Source: JAWLHU01 sp049324875
GTDB taxonomy: Bacteria; Bacillota; Sulfobacillia; Symbiobacteriales; Symbiobacteriaceae
Direction of reading: 5' to 3'
Length of the DNA stretch: 64,000 bases
NCBI GenBank assembly: GCA_049324875.1
Contig: JBMONC010000084.1
Location: 62,001 to 126,000, forward strand
Below the pieces are notes generated by a model. The model ran no database searches and was not told the origin of the DNA. It saw only the letters and a list, made by a program, of their open reading frames with translations. This document shows, piece after piece, positions 1-7,522 of the stretch; the stretch's first letter is position 1; every line of letters starts with the position of its first letter. The translations under genes and the position numbers were made by a program.

Positions 1-1285
1 CTCCGGCCGGTGGCAGGCGGACGGGGTGCTCCAGCGCCTGTTCCTCCGCCACGTAGATCATGAGCGCGAAGAAGAGCAGCGTGATGCCGGTGACCCCCAG
101 CCCGGCGGCGGCGCCGATAAAGAAGTAGCGCCACAGCCGGACAATCCGCTGCAGCACGAGGTTGGGAAGAGCGGCTCGGATGGCGCTCTCCACGATGCCG
201 ACCACCCCGGATACCGCTCCCAACACCCCCACCTGCATCATGGCCATGAAGGCCAATAGATTGCCCAGATAGGCCAGCACCAGCAGCCTTCGGCCGCCGG
301 TGCGAATGACGGCTGACTCGACGGTATCGCTGATCAGGGAGACCAGGATCATCTCACCGACCACGGGAAAGGGCAGGTTGGACCGGCTGGTCGCCATGGC
401 CACCAGGAAGGGGCCGGGCATGAGCGTGTGGTGGTAGGCGCTGACCGCCACCAGGCTGGCGCTCAGCGTGAGACCGAGGAGGGCCGCCACCAGGCGCGGC
501 CAGAGGACGACCCTTCGGGCGGCGGGCAGGAGCGCCACATCCCGGGGGCCGCGAAAGAGCAATTCAAGCGTTGTGGGGGCCAGAAGGGGCTCCGAGCGGT
601 CATCCCGGAGAACCGCCACGTACCCCCTGGTGAGCGACTCAGCGACTGCGGCCGGCGAGGGTGACTCCACCGCCGGCGGCAGGCGGATAGCATTCAGGAA
701 GTTCCGGTACCAGGGCACCGGGCCTGGATGCCCGCTCAGATCGAGGCTCCAGGTGCGCACCGACCGCACCAGGGCAGGTGGCGCCTTCGATTTCAGGTAG
801 AGGATCGCCGCCCGGCTGCCGTCGGCCCGGACCAGTCGTTCCGTATGCAGATCAGGGCGGCGCAGCTGCCGGCACAGGGTGGCAATGCGCCCCTCCAGGT
901 CGGGTCCAAACCCAGCATCCGGGCTCTCCCGGAGATCACTGCCCACCAGGAGGATCCCGGGGTGGCCATCCACATGGATCGCAGCCAGCCCTGCCAGCAG
1001 TCCCGCTGTCAGATCTCTGGCTTCTGCCCCGCACCTCAGTTGGGACGCGGGAAAGCGGCCGGAGCGCATGAGCGCCTCCGGCGGCCCGCTGATCCCCCCC
1101 TGGGAGAGCGGGGTGAGAACCAGGCGCTCCAGGTCGGCAGCACCGATCAGGTCGGCGATGTAGACCAGGGCAATGGCCGCGCTGTCAGGGGGGGTAATGA
1201 TCCGGACGACCACCCCCGAGAGATCGGGTCTGGGAAACAGGTCAGCAACCAGGCTCAGGAAGGGCTTCTGCTCCCGAGGGATCAT
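1..1285 (-). CDS. GerA-type spore germination receptor subunit, 3' end beyond window
   Basis: Membrane subunit (A type, GerAA/GerKA family) of a nutrient germination receptor in the spore inner membrane. Only the first 428 codons are present; the frame is open to the window edge. The soluble N-terminal part contains the family-like segment VYIADLIGAADLERLVLTPL near residue 45. Hydrophobic membrane segments begin near residue 265, followed by TSRSNLPFPVVGEMIL and, near the edge, FALMIYVAEEQALEHPVRLPP, which are typical of GerABKA proteins. The ATG at 1285 has a GGGTGG eight bases upstream; an in-frame GTG lies at 1297. GerB and GerC partners should lie beyond the window. Family call is strong; the ligand cannot be told. 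Confidence 0.88.
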   Translation of the reverse strand, partial: MIPREQKPFLSLVADLFPRPDLSGVVVRIITPPDSAAIALVYIADLIGAADLERLVLTPLSQGGISGPPEALMRSGRFPASQLRCGAEARDLTAGLLAGLAAIHVDGHPGILLVGSDLRESPDAGFGPDLEGRIATLCRQLRRPDLHTERLVRADGSRAAILYLKSKAPPALVRSVRTWSLDLSGHPGPVPWYRNFLNAIRLPPAVESPSPAAVAESLTRGYVAVLRDDRSEPLLAPTTLELLFRGPRDVALLPAARRVVLWPRLVAALLGLTLSASLVAVSAYHHTLMPGPFLVAMATSRSNLPFPVVGEMILVSLISDTVESAVIRTGGRRLLVLAYLGNLLAFMAMMQVGVLGAVSGVVGIVESAIRAALPNLVLQRIVRLWRYFFIGAAAGLGVTGITLLFFALMIYVAEEQALEHPVRLPPAG

Positions 1286-1375
1286 CGCCAAATCCACCCT
1301 TCTGCCGGAGAACTACCTTTACATCCTTGCCAGATGCGGCACGGGGTAAACATAGTCCGGGCAGAAGGAGCATCG

Positions 1376-1424
1376 AAAAGGACCACCTCCTGCAGCTGAC
1401 AGACAGCCGCAGCAAGGTGGTCCT
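1376..1424 (-). terminator. Rho-independent terminator after tRNA-Thr
   Basis: AGGACCACCT (1379-1388 on the + strand) pairs with AGGTGGTCCT (1415-1424). Read on the minus strand the stem is followed by TTTTCG. It lies directly downstream of the tRNA and upstream of the gerA-type gene. Confidence 0.7.
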
Positions 1425-1434
1425 GGTGCCCGTT

Positions 1435-1509
1435 TGGAGCTGGCGACAGGAATCGAACCTGCAACCGGCGGTTTACAAAACCGCTGCTCTACCGTTGAGC
1501 TACGCCAGC
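1435..1509 (-). tRNA. tRNA-Thr (anticodon UGU)
   Basis: The reverse strand folds as a cloverleaf beginning GCTGGCGTAGCTCAACGG. The anticodon stem GCGGT/ACCGC encloses the loop TTTGTAA, so the anticodon is TGT. The T arm contains GGTTCGATTCC and the 3' end is GCCAGCTCCA with encoded CCA. Length is 75 nt. It has its own promoter and terminator. Confidence 0.95.
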
Positions 1510-1525
1510 GAGTATCGCATCGACG

Positions 1526-1554
1526 ATTATAACACAGCATCCCCGGAGTTTCAA
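1526..1554 (-). promoter_or_regulatory. Promoter of tRNA-Thr
   Basis: On the minus strand TTGAAA (-35) and TATAAT (-10) are separated by 17 bases, ending about 16 bases before the tRNA 5' end. This fits a strong housekeeping-sigma promoter. Confidence 0.8.
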
Positions 1555-1592
1555 AGCATAGTCGCTGGGATCAGCCCCAGCCCTGATGTACA

Positions 1593-1611
1593 GGAGGGCC
1601 GGCAGCCCTCC
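1593..1611 (-). terminator. Possible terminator after the coat-like gene
   Basis: GGAGGGC (1593-1599) and GCCCTCC (1605-1611) form a 7-bp stem with a 5-base loop, nine bases past the stop codon. The following U-tract is poor, so this is a weak call. Confidence 0.4.
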
Positions 1612-1619
1612 GGCGGGTG

Positions 1620-2219
1620 TCAGCACCCGAAGATCGGCGAGGTTATGCTCGGGCAGACCACGGTGGGTACCGGAGTCTGAATCGGTGGGACGTTGAAGGT
1701 GGTCGCCACCGGAATCTGCACCTGCTCCGTCAGCGGTACGTTCAGCACGCAGCCGCCGATTCCCAGCGGAATCTGCAGGTTGACCGTGCGCGGGCAGGTG
1801 ATGGTGGTCACCTGCGTCACCGGACAACTGACGACGTTAATGGCCTGCCCGGGGGTACGGAACGAGACGGGCGTGCAGTCTACGGTGACGTTGCCGATGG
1901 GAATCGCCCTCCGCTTCCTGCGCTTCTTGAACTTCCGATCGTCAAAGTCGTCATCACAACCGCAGTCATCATCCTTGAAGTCCTTGTCGAAGTCCTTGTC
2001 GAAGTCCTTGTCGAAGTCCTTCTTGAACCTCCGGTCGTCCCGGAAGTCGTCGTCGAAATCCTTCTTGAACCTCCGGTCGTCGCGGAAGTCCCGGTCGAAG
2101 TCCCGGTCAAAGTCCTTCCTGCGGTCCCGATCCTTCTTTTTGCAGCCACAGTCATCGTCCAGATCCTTGCAGAGGTCCGCCGGGAGCCAGGTGTCATCCC
2201 AGGTGTTCCAGCCCATCAT
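1620..2219 (-). CDS. Asp/Lys/Arg/Phe-repeat protein, probable spore coat or exosporium protein
   Basis: A 199-residue protein of no family I recognise. Residues about 15-95 are a low-complexity block of D, K, R and F built on short units such as DFDKDFDK and RDDRRFKKDF, bracketed by two D-D-C-G-C motifs and followed by KFKKRRKRR. The C-terminal half (about 105-199) is a Cys- and Val-rich, beta-prone domain with six cysteines. Charged repeats plus paired cysteines are typical of spore surface proteins, which is an inference. The start ATG follows AAAGGAGGGG. A mother-cell-sigma-like -10 lies just upstream. It is clearly translated-looking: codon third positions are mostly G or C across the non-repeat part. 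Confidence 0.7.
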   Translation of the reverse strand: MMGWNTWDDTWLPADLCKDLDDDCGCKKKDRDRRKDFDRDFDRDFRDDRRFKKDFDDDFRDDRRFKKDFDKDFDKDFDKDFKDDDCGCDDDFDDRKFKKRRKRRAIPIGNVTVDCTPVSFRTPGQAINVVSCPVTQVTTITCPRTVNLQIPLGIGGCVLNVPLTEQVQIPVATTFNVPPIQTPVPTVVCPSITSPIFGC

Positions 2220-2241
2220 TTCCCCTCCTTTCCCCTACCCC

Positions 2242-2250
2242 TACCATATG
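2242..2250 (-). promoter_or_regulatory. Candidate SigE/SigK-type -10 for the coat-like gene
   Basis: The minus strand reads CATATGGTA, matching the mother-cell sigma -10 consensus CATAnnnTA, about 23 bases before the start codon. No convincing -35 was found, so the sigma assignment is tentative. Confidence 0.4.
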
Positions 2251-2291
2251 ATCGGAGCGGATCGCTTGACATAACGCGGTCCGGGAAAAAC

Positions 2292-2315
2292 AGAAAAGGC
2301 CGCTGAATGCGGCCT
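2292..2315 (-). terminator. Terminator of sigH
   Basis: Minus-strand stem AGGCCGC/GCGGCCT with a 5-base ATTCA loop, followed by TTTTCTGTTTTT. It lies about 30 bases after the sigH stop. Confidence 0.8.
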
Positions 2316-2344
2316 GCACTGTTTGTCCAGCCTCCGGGCATGCG

Positions 2345-3010
2345 TCAATCGCGCCCCCGGTCGCCTCCGTTGTTCCGATTGTCCAAATATCGCTCTAACT
2401 TGCGCTTTACCCGTTGCAGGGCGTTGTCGATCGACTTGACGTGCCGGCGCAGTTCCACCGCGATCTCGTGGTAGGACTTGCCGTCGAGGTAGCTCATCAG
2501 CACCTTCCATTCGAGGTCGCTGAGTATCTCCCCCATCTTGCCTTCGATATCGCCAAACTCTTCCCGGCTGATGATCAGCTCCTCCGGGTCGGTCACCTTC
2601 GAGCCGGAGATGACATCCAGCAGGGTCCGGTCGGAGTCCTCATCGTAGATTGGCTTGTTGAGCGAGACGTAGGAGTTGAGCGGGATGTGCTTCTGGCGAG
2701 TCGCCGTCTTGATGGCGGTGATGATCTGCCGAGTGATGCAGAGTTCCGCGAACGCCCGGAAGGAGGAGAGCTTGTCCGACCGGAAGTCACGGATCGCCTT
2801 GTACAGACCGATCATGCCTTCCTGGGTGATGTCGTCCCGGTCGGCACCAATCAAGAAGTAAGAGCGAGCCTTTGCCCGAACGAAGTTCTTATACTTATTG
2901 ATGAGGTATTCGAGCGCCTCATTCGATCCTTCGCGGGCAAACTCCACGATGTCCTCATCGAGCATGGAGTCGTAGTCGTGGAAGACATCGCGTTGCGGCG
3001 TCGCCGTCAT
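2345..3010 (-). CDS. sigH: RNA polymerase sigma-H factor (Spo0H)
   Basis: Alternative sigma factor for stationary phase and entry into sporulation. The 221-residue protein carries sigma-70 region 2 (DDITQEGMIGLYKAIRDF near residue 55-75, core binding and -10 recognition) and a region 4 helix-turn-helix near the C-terminus (SDLEWKVLMSYLDGKSYHEIA). Size fits Spo0H (about 218 residues). The start ATG at 3010 has GAGAGGGGG seven bases upstream; the open frame extends further but without a better site. It sits where sigH lies in Bacillus, next to rlmB and mrnC, although a VanW gene replaces yacP here. Confidence 0.93.
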   Translation of the reverse strand: MTATPQRDVFHDYDSMLDEDIVEFAREGSNEALEYLINKYKNFVRAKARSYFLIGADRDDITQEGMIGLYKAIRDFRSDKLSSFRAFAELCITRQIITAIKTATRQKHIPLNSYVSLNKPIYDEDSDRTLLDVISGSKVTDPEELIISREEFGDIEGKMGEILSDLEWKVLMSYLDGKSYHEIAVELRRHVKSIDNALQRVKRKLERYLDNRNNGGDRGRD

Positions 3011-3166
3011 GAGCCGTCCCCCTCTCTTTTCAACCCAAACAGATAAGAACTGCGTCTGATTACGGCGACTTGCACAGCCTGGTAGCCAGAGGTGGCCATC
3101 GACTGTTACGGATTGGAAGAGCGGCGCCACGTATTAACCCGGTTTTCTGGGGCAATCCTACTGAGG

Positions 3167-3196
3167 ATTATACCCGTTGACGAGAGATAACGTCAA
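3167..3196 (-). promoter_or_regulatory. SigA-type promoter of sigH
   Basis: Minus strand: TTGACG, 18-base spacer, TATAAT. The leader to the sigH ATG would be about 150 bases. No gene is visible between 3011 and 3354. Confidence 0.75.
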
Positions 3197-3354
3197 GGTT
3201 ACAGGCCTCCTTGCCCCGTCTTTCACAAAGAAATCCCCGCCAGGGCAGAAGGGATTTTCTTCACGATGTCGAATTACAACGGACACGCTTTTTACGCTCA
3301 GGAGTAGAACCCGTTCAGGATACCATACAGGAGTCTTTTCGACCACGTGAAATA

Positions 3355-3380
3355 CCCCCCAGCGAAACCATGCTGGGGGG
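3355..3380 (-). terminator. Hairpin terminator after the VanW gene
   Basis: Nine-base-pair stem CCCCCCAGC/GCTGGGGGG with an 8-base loop, directly past the VanW stop. The T-run (TTTCTTCT) is on the + strand side; the minus-side tail is TATTTC, so efficiency in the gene direction is uncertain. Confidence 0.55.
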
Positions 3381-3389
3381 TTTCTTCTG

Positions 3390-4892
3390 TTACTGCAGCC
3401 CCGGGTCCAGCAGTCGCTCCGTTCCGGGGGCGTTGCCCACCCCGACCAGCACCTTGCCGGCCTTGGGCTGGTATCGGTCATGGGAGACCAGCTCACGCCG
3501 CTGCCGGCTGCCCGTCCCGAAGAGCCGGTAGATCTTCAGATCGATCCCGTAGTGCCCCTCGTCGATCACCTCCCGCTCACCTGCCGGCAGCTTTTCGTCA
3601 AGCACCTCCACCATGGTGGGGGGGAGGTACTTCACGTCGGCCTCCTCGATGGTGATGGGTCCGCCCTGCAGTGGCCGGGGAGCATGCAGTGTGACCTCGA
3701 TCTGCTGAGGCTGTCCCGGGAGGATGCGGGCGCCGACCAGGAGAGGCACCTCCTGGTTGTTGCGGAAGCGGAAGTCCAGCAGGTTCCACGCCACCGTGGC
3801 GTCCCGCCCCGGCCGCACATAGCTCAGCGGCCGGTCGTGATGATACCGCTCCTTCACCTCCAGCCCGGCCAGCAGCACCGAGTTGTACAGGGTGGAGGAG
3901 ACCTGGCAGATGCCGCCGCCGTACCCCAGCACGAACTCTCCCTGGTAGAGCTCCTTGGCCTGGGCCCAGCCGTTGGCCTTGTCCCGGGGGCCGACCACCT
4001 GGTTGAAGGAGAAGACCTGACCCGGCCTCAGCAGGAGACCGCTGATCTTGCGGACCGCCATGCTGATGTTATGCACCCGCCCGGCGTCGGCCGAGAGGAT
4101 GGGGGTGGTGAAGCGGGAGACCTGGTACCGCCGGCTGTGGGCCAGATCCTGGGCCAGAATGGCAGCCTTGACCGGGCGGACCGCCAGGTCCGCCGCCGGC
4201 TCCTGCAGGCTGATCGCCTTGCGCACCGCCTCCAGGCTGGCCTCGATATCCAGTTCCTGCCCATCCCGGTCGGGGGTCAGGGTGTCGGTGGCGAAGTCGT
4301 AGCTGGCGTTGGACGGCGCCCGGGCCACCTCCGGGGCAATCGCCTCCAGCCTGGCCCGAATCGCCGCTTCCGGTAGGTGGGCCTGCACCGGCACATAGAA
4401 GCCGTGCACCAGGCCCAGAAGGTAGCTGCGGGCCCGCTGGAGCAGCGGCCCCTGCCGCCCGATCTTCAGCGCTTCGCCCAGGGCGGCCTGCAGGTCGGGC
4501 ACAGGCCCGAACTGCTCCCGGTCCAGCAGCCAGGTCCGGTCCGCAGCCCGCAGCTCCAGGACCGGCGGTGCCGGCTCCGGCGGCAGGGCCGGATCGGCAG
4601 ACCCGTCCGGCGCCGCCCCGGTCAGGGCCGCTCCCTCGACCGGTGCCCCGCCGGCGGCCCCTGACCCGCCCGCCAGCACCGGCGGTCGCCTGAGAGCCCC
4701 GCTCGCAAGCCGCTGAGCCGCCTCCCGCCGGGCGAGCCCCCCCACCGGCGTCTGTCCGATGTGCACCCCCGGCAGCAGCCGGTCGGTGCGGGTATACCAG
4801 GTTACATAGGCGAGAAAGCCCCCCGCGACCAGCACCGCCGCGAGGAGCCCGAGCATCAGACCGCGGGTCAGAATCGTGCGCGGCGAAGACAT
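3390..4892 (-). CDS. VanW-family cell-envelope protein, membrane anchored
   Basis: A 500-residue protein with one N-terminal membrane segment (about residues 9-31) and a large extracytoplasmic part. Residues about 265-400 form the VanW domain, recognised by GQVFSFNQVVGPR and YGGGICQVSSTLYNSVLLAGL. The family occurs near vancomycin-resistance genes and as YoaR-like proteins; its biochemical role is not established. An Ala/Pro/Gly-rich stretch near 65-110 is a linker. The ATG follows GGGAGGGTGA with good spacing. It occupies the position between rlmB and sigH held by yacP in Bacillus, so it is probably expressed with housekeeping genes. Confidence 0.88.
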   Translation of the reverse strand: MSSPRTILTRGLMLGLLAAVLVAGGFLAYVTWYTRTDRLLPGVHIGQTPVGGLARREAAQRLASGALRRPPVLAGGSGAAGGAPVEGAALTGAAPDGSADPALPPEPAPPVLELRAADRTWLLDREQFGPVPDLQAALGEALKIGRQGPLLQRARSYLLGLVHGFYVPVQAHLPEAAIRARLEAIAPEVARAPSNASYDFATDTLTPDRDGQELDIEASLEAVRKAISLQEPAADLAVRPVKAAILAQDLAHSRRYQVSRFTTPILSADAGRVHNISMAVRKISGLLLRPGQVFSFNQVVGPRDKANGWAQAKELYQGEFVLGYGGGICQVSSTLYNSVLLAGLEVKERYHHDRPLSYVRPGRDATVAWNLLDFRFRNNQEVPLLVGARILPGQPQQIEVTLHAPRPLQGGPITIEEADVKYLPPTMVEVLDEKLPAGEREVIDEGHYGIDLKIYRLFGTGSRQRRELVSHDRYQPKAGKVLVGVGNAPGTERLLDPGLQ

Positions 4893-4940
4893 GTACGGTC
4901 ACCCTCCCTGTGGGGTGCCGCCATGATCGTGGCGCCTGCG

Positions 4941-5687
4941 TTACCTGCCAGCGGCGGCATCCCGCTGCCGCCGGATCTCGTAAACAAGGATGGCGCCCGC
5001 CACGGCGGCGTTCAGCGAGGTGACGTGCCCGAGCATGGGCAGCCGCACGGTGAAGTCGCACTTCTCCGAGACCAGCCGGCCCATTCCCTTGCCCTCACCG
5101 CCAATCACCACCGCCAGCGGCCCCGTCAGCTTGGCCTGGTAGTACAGCTCCCTGGCCTCCTGATGGGTGCCGACCACCCAGAACCCCTTCTGCTTCAGCT
5201 CGTCCAGGGTGCGGGCGATATTGGTGACGCGGGCAACGGGCACGTACTCCACCGCACCGGCCGACACCTTGGCCACCGTCTCCGTGAGGCCCACAGCCCG
5301 GCGTTCGGGGATGATCACCCCGTGAACGCCGGCGGCGTCAGCGGTGCGCAGGAGCGAGCCCAGGTTCTGCGGGTCCTCGATCCCGTCGAGGACCAGAAGG
5401 AGCGGATCCTGCCCGGTCGCCGCCGCCCGCTCCAGCACCTCGTCCAGGTCGTAGTAGCGGTGGGCCGCCGCCAGGGCGATCACCCCCTGGTGATTCCGCC
5501 CCTGGGCCATGGCGTCCAGCCGCTCACGGTCCACCTCCTGGATCAGGATGCCCGCCTGCCGGGCCAGCCCCACCACCTCACGGATGGAGCCCTCCCGAGC
5601 GCCCTTGGCGACCAGCAGCTTGTTGATCTCCCGCCCGGCGCGCAGCGCTTCGAGCACCGGATTCCGCCCTTCGATCTGTCCAGACAC
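4941..5687 (-). CDS. rlmB: 23S rRNA 2'-O-methyltransferase, TrmH/RlmB type
   Basis: SPOUT-class methyltransferase predicted to methylate the ribose of G2251 in 23S rRNA. The 248-residue protein has the substrate-binding N-terminal domain (IEGRNPVLEAL at residue 5) and the knotted catalytic domain with LDGIEDPQNLGSLLRTADA (near 97-115), VIGGEGKGM and LPMLGHVTSLNAAVAG (near 215-230). The GTG start has AAGGAG ten bases upstream. RlmB rather than another TrmH paralogue is supported by its place next to mrnC-cysS, as in Bacillus. Confidence 0.9.
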   Translation of the reverse strand: MSGQIEGRNPVLEALRAGREINKLLVAKGAREGSIREVVGLARQAGILIQEVDRERLDAMAQGRNHQGVIALAAAHRYYDLDEVLERAAATGQDPLLLVLDGIEDPQNLGSLLRTADAAGVHGVIIPERRAVGLTETVAKVSAGAVEYVPVARVTNIARTLDELKQKGFWVVGTHQEARELYYQAKLTGPLAVVIGGEGKGMGRLVSEKCDFTVRLPMLGHVTSLNAAVAGAILVYEIRRQRDAAAGR

Positions 5688-5734
5688 TGGGTTCAGTCTC
5701 CTTTAGTCTGAAGTCTTCCCGCAGCGGGGCGGCC

Positions 5735-6214
5735 CTATGTGCGCAGCCGCTCGTACCACTCGATGGTGAAGTCGTACTCGTTCTGCTCATCCCGCGGGTG
5801 GGGCTCCGCCGCCGTCAGCCGCCACTGGGCCGGATCGATCTTGGGAAAGAAGGTATCGCCTTCGAAATCGTGGTGGATGCGGGTCAGGATCAGCCGGTCC
5901 GCGTGGGGCAGGAACTGGCGGTAGAGTTCCGCCCCGCCGATCACGTAGAGCGGCCGCTCCTCCAGCAGGAGCTCCTCCAGGGCGTGCACCACCTCGCAGC
6001 CCGGCGCCCGGTAGGAGGGATCCCTGGTCAGCACGATGTTGGTCCGGCCCTTCAGCGGCCCGCCGATCGACTCGTAGGTCTTGCGCCCCATCACCACCAC
6101 CTGCCCCCGGGTCACCCGGCGGAAGTGCTTCATCTCCGCCGGCAGGTGCCAGGGCATCCGGCCCTCCCTGCCGATCACCCCGTTCCGGCCCATGGCGGCG
6201 ACCAGGGCGATCAT
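5735..6214 (-). CDS. folA: Dihydrofolate reductase
   Basis: Reduces dihydrofolate to tetrahydrofolate with NADPH, recycling the folate oxidised by thymidylate synthase. The 159-residue sequence begins MIALVAAMGRNGVIGREGRMPWHLP, with the usual acidic active-site position occupied by E in the following PAEMKHF, then VVMGRKTYESIG (NADPH binding) and VIGGAELYRQFLP. Normal family length. The start ATG overlaps the thyA stop in an ATGA arrangement, so the two are translationally coupled. Confidence 0.95.
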   Translation of the reverse strand: MIALVAAMGRNGVIGREGRMPWHLPAEMKHFRRVTRGQVVVMGRKTYESIGGPLKGRTNIVLTRDPSYRAPGCEVVHALEELLLEERPLYVIGGAELYRQFLPHADRLILTRIHHDFEGDTFFPKIDPAQWRLTAAEPHPRDEQNEYDFTIEWYERLRT

Positions 6215-7062
6215 GAGGACATCTCCCCCCGGATGGCGGGATGGTGCCGGTAGTCCACCAGCTTGATATCCTCCATGGTGAACTCGAAGATCGACTTGAC
6301 GTCAGGATTCAGCCAGAGCCTCGGCAGGGGATATGGTTCCCGAGTGACCTGCTCCCGCACCTGGTCGATCAGGTTGCGGTAGATGTGCACGTCGTTCAGA
6401 TAGTGGGTGTAGACACCCGGCTGCAGCCCGGTCACATGGGCGACCATGTGGAGCAGCAGGGCGTAACTGGCGATGTTGAACGGCACCCCCAAAAAGACGT
6501 CGGCGCTCCGCTGCCACATGGCCAGGTGGAGCTTGCCGTGCTTCACCTGGAACTGGAACGGCCCGTGGCAGGGGGGCAGCGCCATCTCCTCCAGCTCCGC
6601 CACGTTCCACGGGCTGACCATCAGCCGGCGGGCGTTGGGCTGGGGCTTGTCCGGCTCGGCGGCGATCTTCTTGATCTCCGCCACCACCCAGGCAATCTGG
6701 TCATAGGTCTTGCCGTTGACGCCCTCCCAGGAGCGCCACTGCTTGCCGTAGATCGGCCCGAGGGTGCCGCCGTTCCGCTCGGCATCCTTGTCCCAGATGT
6801 GGCAGTTGTACTGGTGCAAAAACTCCAGGTCGGTCCGGCCCGCCAGGAACCAGAGCAGCTCCGCCTTCACCGAGTTGAAGAAGAGCTTCTTGGTGGTCAG
6901 GGCCGGGAAGCCCAGGGAGAGGTCGTGCTTCAGCATCCGCCCGAAGAGACCGACGGTCCCCGTGCCCGTCCGGTCCTTGGTCCACCGGCCCTCGGCGATC
7001 TCCCGCTCGTTCTCCTCCAGGATCTCCCGGCACAGCTCCAGGTACTGGACCTCGATGTTCAT
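6211..7062 (-). CDS. thyA: Thymidylate synthase
   Basis: Converts dUMP to dTMP with methylene-tetrahydrofolate. The 283-residue protein shows the catalytic LPPCHGPFQF, the QRSADVFLGVPFNIASYA block and the C-terminal YRHHPAI region. A short insert relative to E. coli ThyA lies in the N-terminal half. The start follows GGGGGG with a 7-base spacer. The thyA-folA pair is inserted between mrnC and rlmB, a departure from the Bacillus order. Confidence 0.96.
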   Translation of the reverse strand: MNIEVQYLELCREILEENEREIAEGRWTKDRTGTGTVGLFGRMLKHDLSLGFPALTTKKLFFNSVKAELLWFLAGRTDLEFLHQYNCHIWDKDAERNGGTLGPIYGKQWRSWEGVNGKTYDQIAWVVAEIKKIAAEPDKPQPNARRLMVSPWNVAELEEMALPPCHGPFQFQVKHGKLHLAMWQRSADVFLGVPFNIASYALLLHMVAHVTGLQPGVYTHYLNDVHIYRNLIDQVREQVTREPYPLPRLWLNPDVKSIFEFTMEDIKLVDYRHHPAIRGEMSS

Positions 7063-7117
7063 TCGCCAACCCCCCGCCGCTCATCTCATGCTTCAATCAT
7101 TCGCCCCCGGGAGGAGG

Positions 7118-7522
7118 TCAACCTGCCCTTTCCACGTGCCGGGCCGCCGCCTCCAGCACTTCCCCCAGCCGCTCCGTGCGGCCCGCCAGGTGCAGGTAGC
7201 CGATCAGCGCCTCAAAGCCGGTGGAGGCGGCGTAGTCCGCGGCCTCCGCCGACTTGGGCGCAGCGTGCCCCTTGGCGTTCCGGCCCCGCCGGACCACGTC
7301 CCGCTCCTGCTCGGAGAGGGAGGGCAGCAGCGCTTCGAGGATCTCCGCCTGGGCCGTGGCACGCACGTACTTCATCGTCGCCTTGTGCAGGTCGTTCACC
7401 TTGACGATGCCCCGGTCCAGCATCCGCTCCCGGACGAAGGCCTCGTAAATCGAGTCACCCAGGTAGGCCAGGGTCAGGGGCGGGAGGAGCAGCGGGTTCT
7501 CCATCCTCATGCCCGCTTCCAT
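7118..7522 (-). CDS. mrnC: Mini-ribonuclease III
   Basis: Lacks the double-stranded-RNA-binding domain and matures 23S rRNA ends in Firmicutes. The 134-residue protein is a single RNase III-like domain: LAYLGDSIYEAFVRERML (near 20) holds the first acidic residues, and NAKGHAAPKSA and ALIGYLHLAG are typical of the YazC family. Its start overlaps the cysS end by 16 bases, so the genes are coupled. Same order as in Bacillus. Confidence 0.9.
   Translation of the reverse strand: MEAGMRMENPLLLPPLTLAYLGDSIYEAFVRERMLDRGIVKVNDLHKATMKYVRATAQAEILEALLPSLSEQERDVVRRGRNAKGHAAPKSAEAADYAASTGFEALIGYLHLAGRTERLGEVLEAAARHVERAG

Noticed and set aside
1921..2130. Short tandem DNA repeats considered as a CRISPR array
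   Set aside because: The units are imperfect, codon-phased and without unique spacers; they encode the D/K/F repeats of the coat-like protein.
26..2306. Several + strand open frames opposite the gerA-type, tRNA and coat-like genes
   Set aside because: They are antisense shadows in GC-rich DNA, lack ribosome sites, and one crosses the tRNA-Thr gene.
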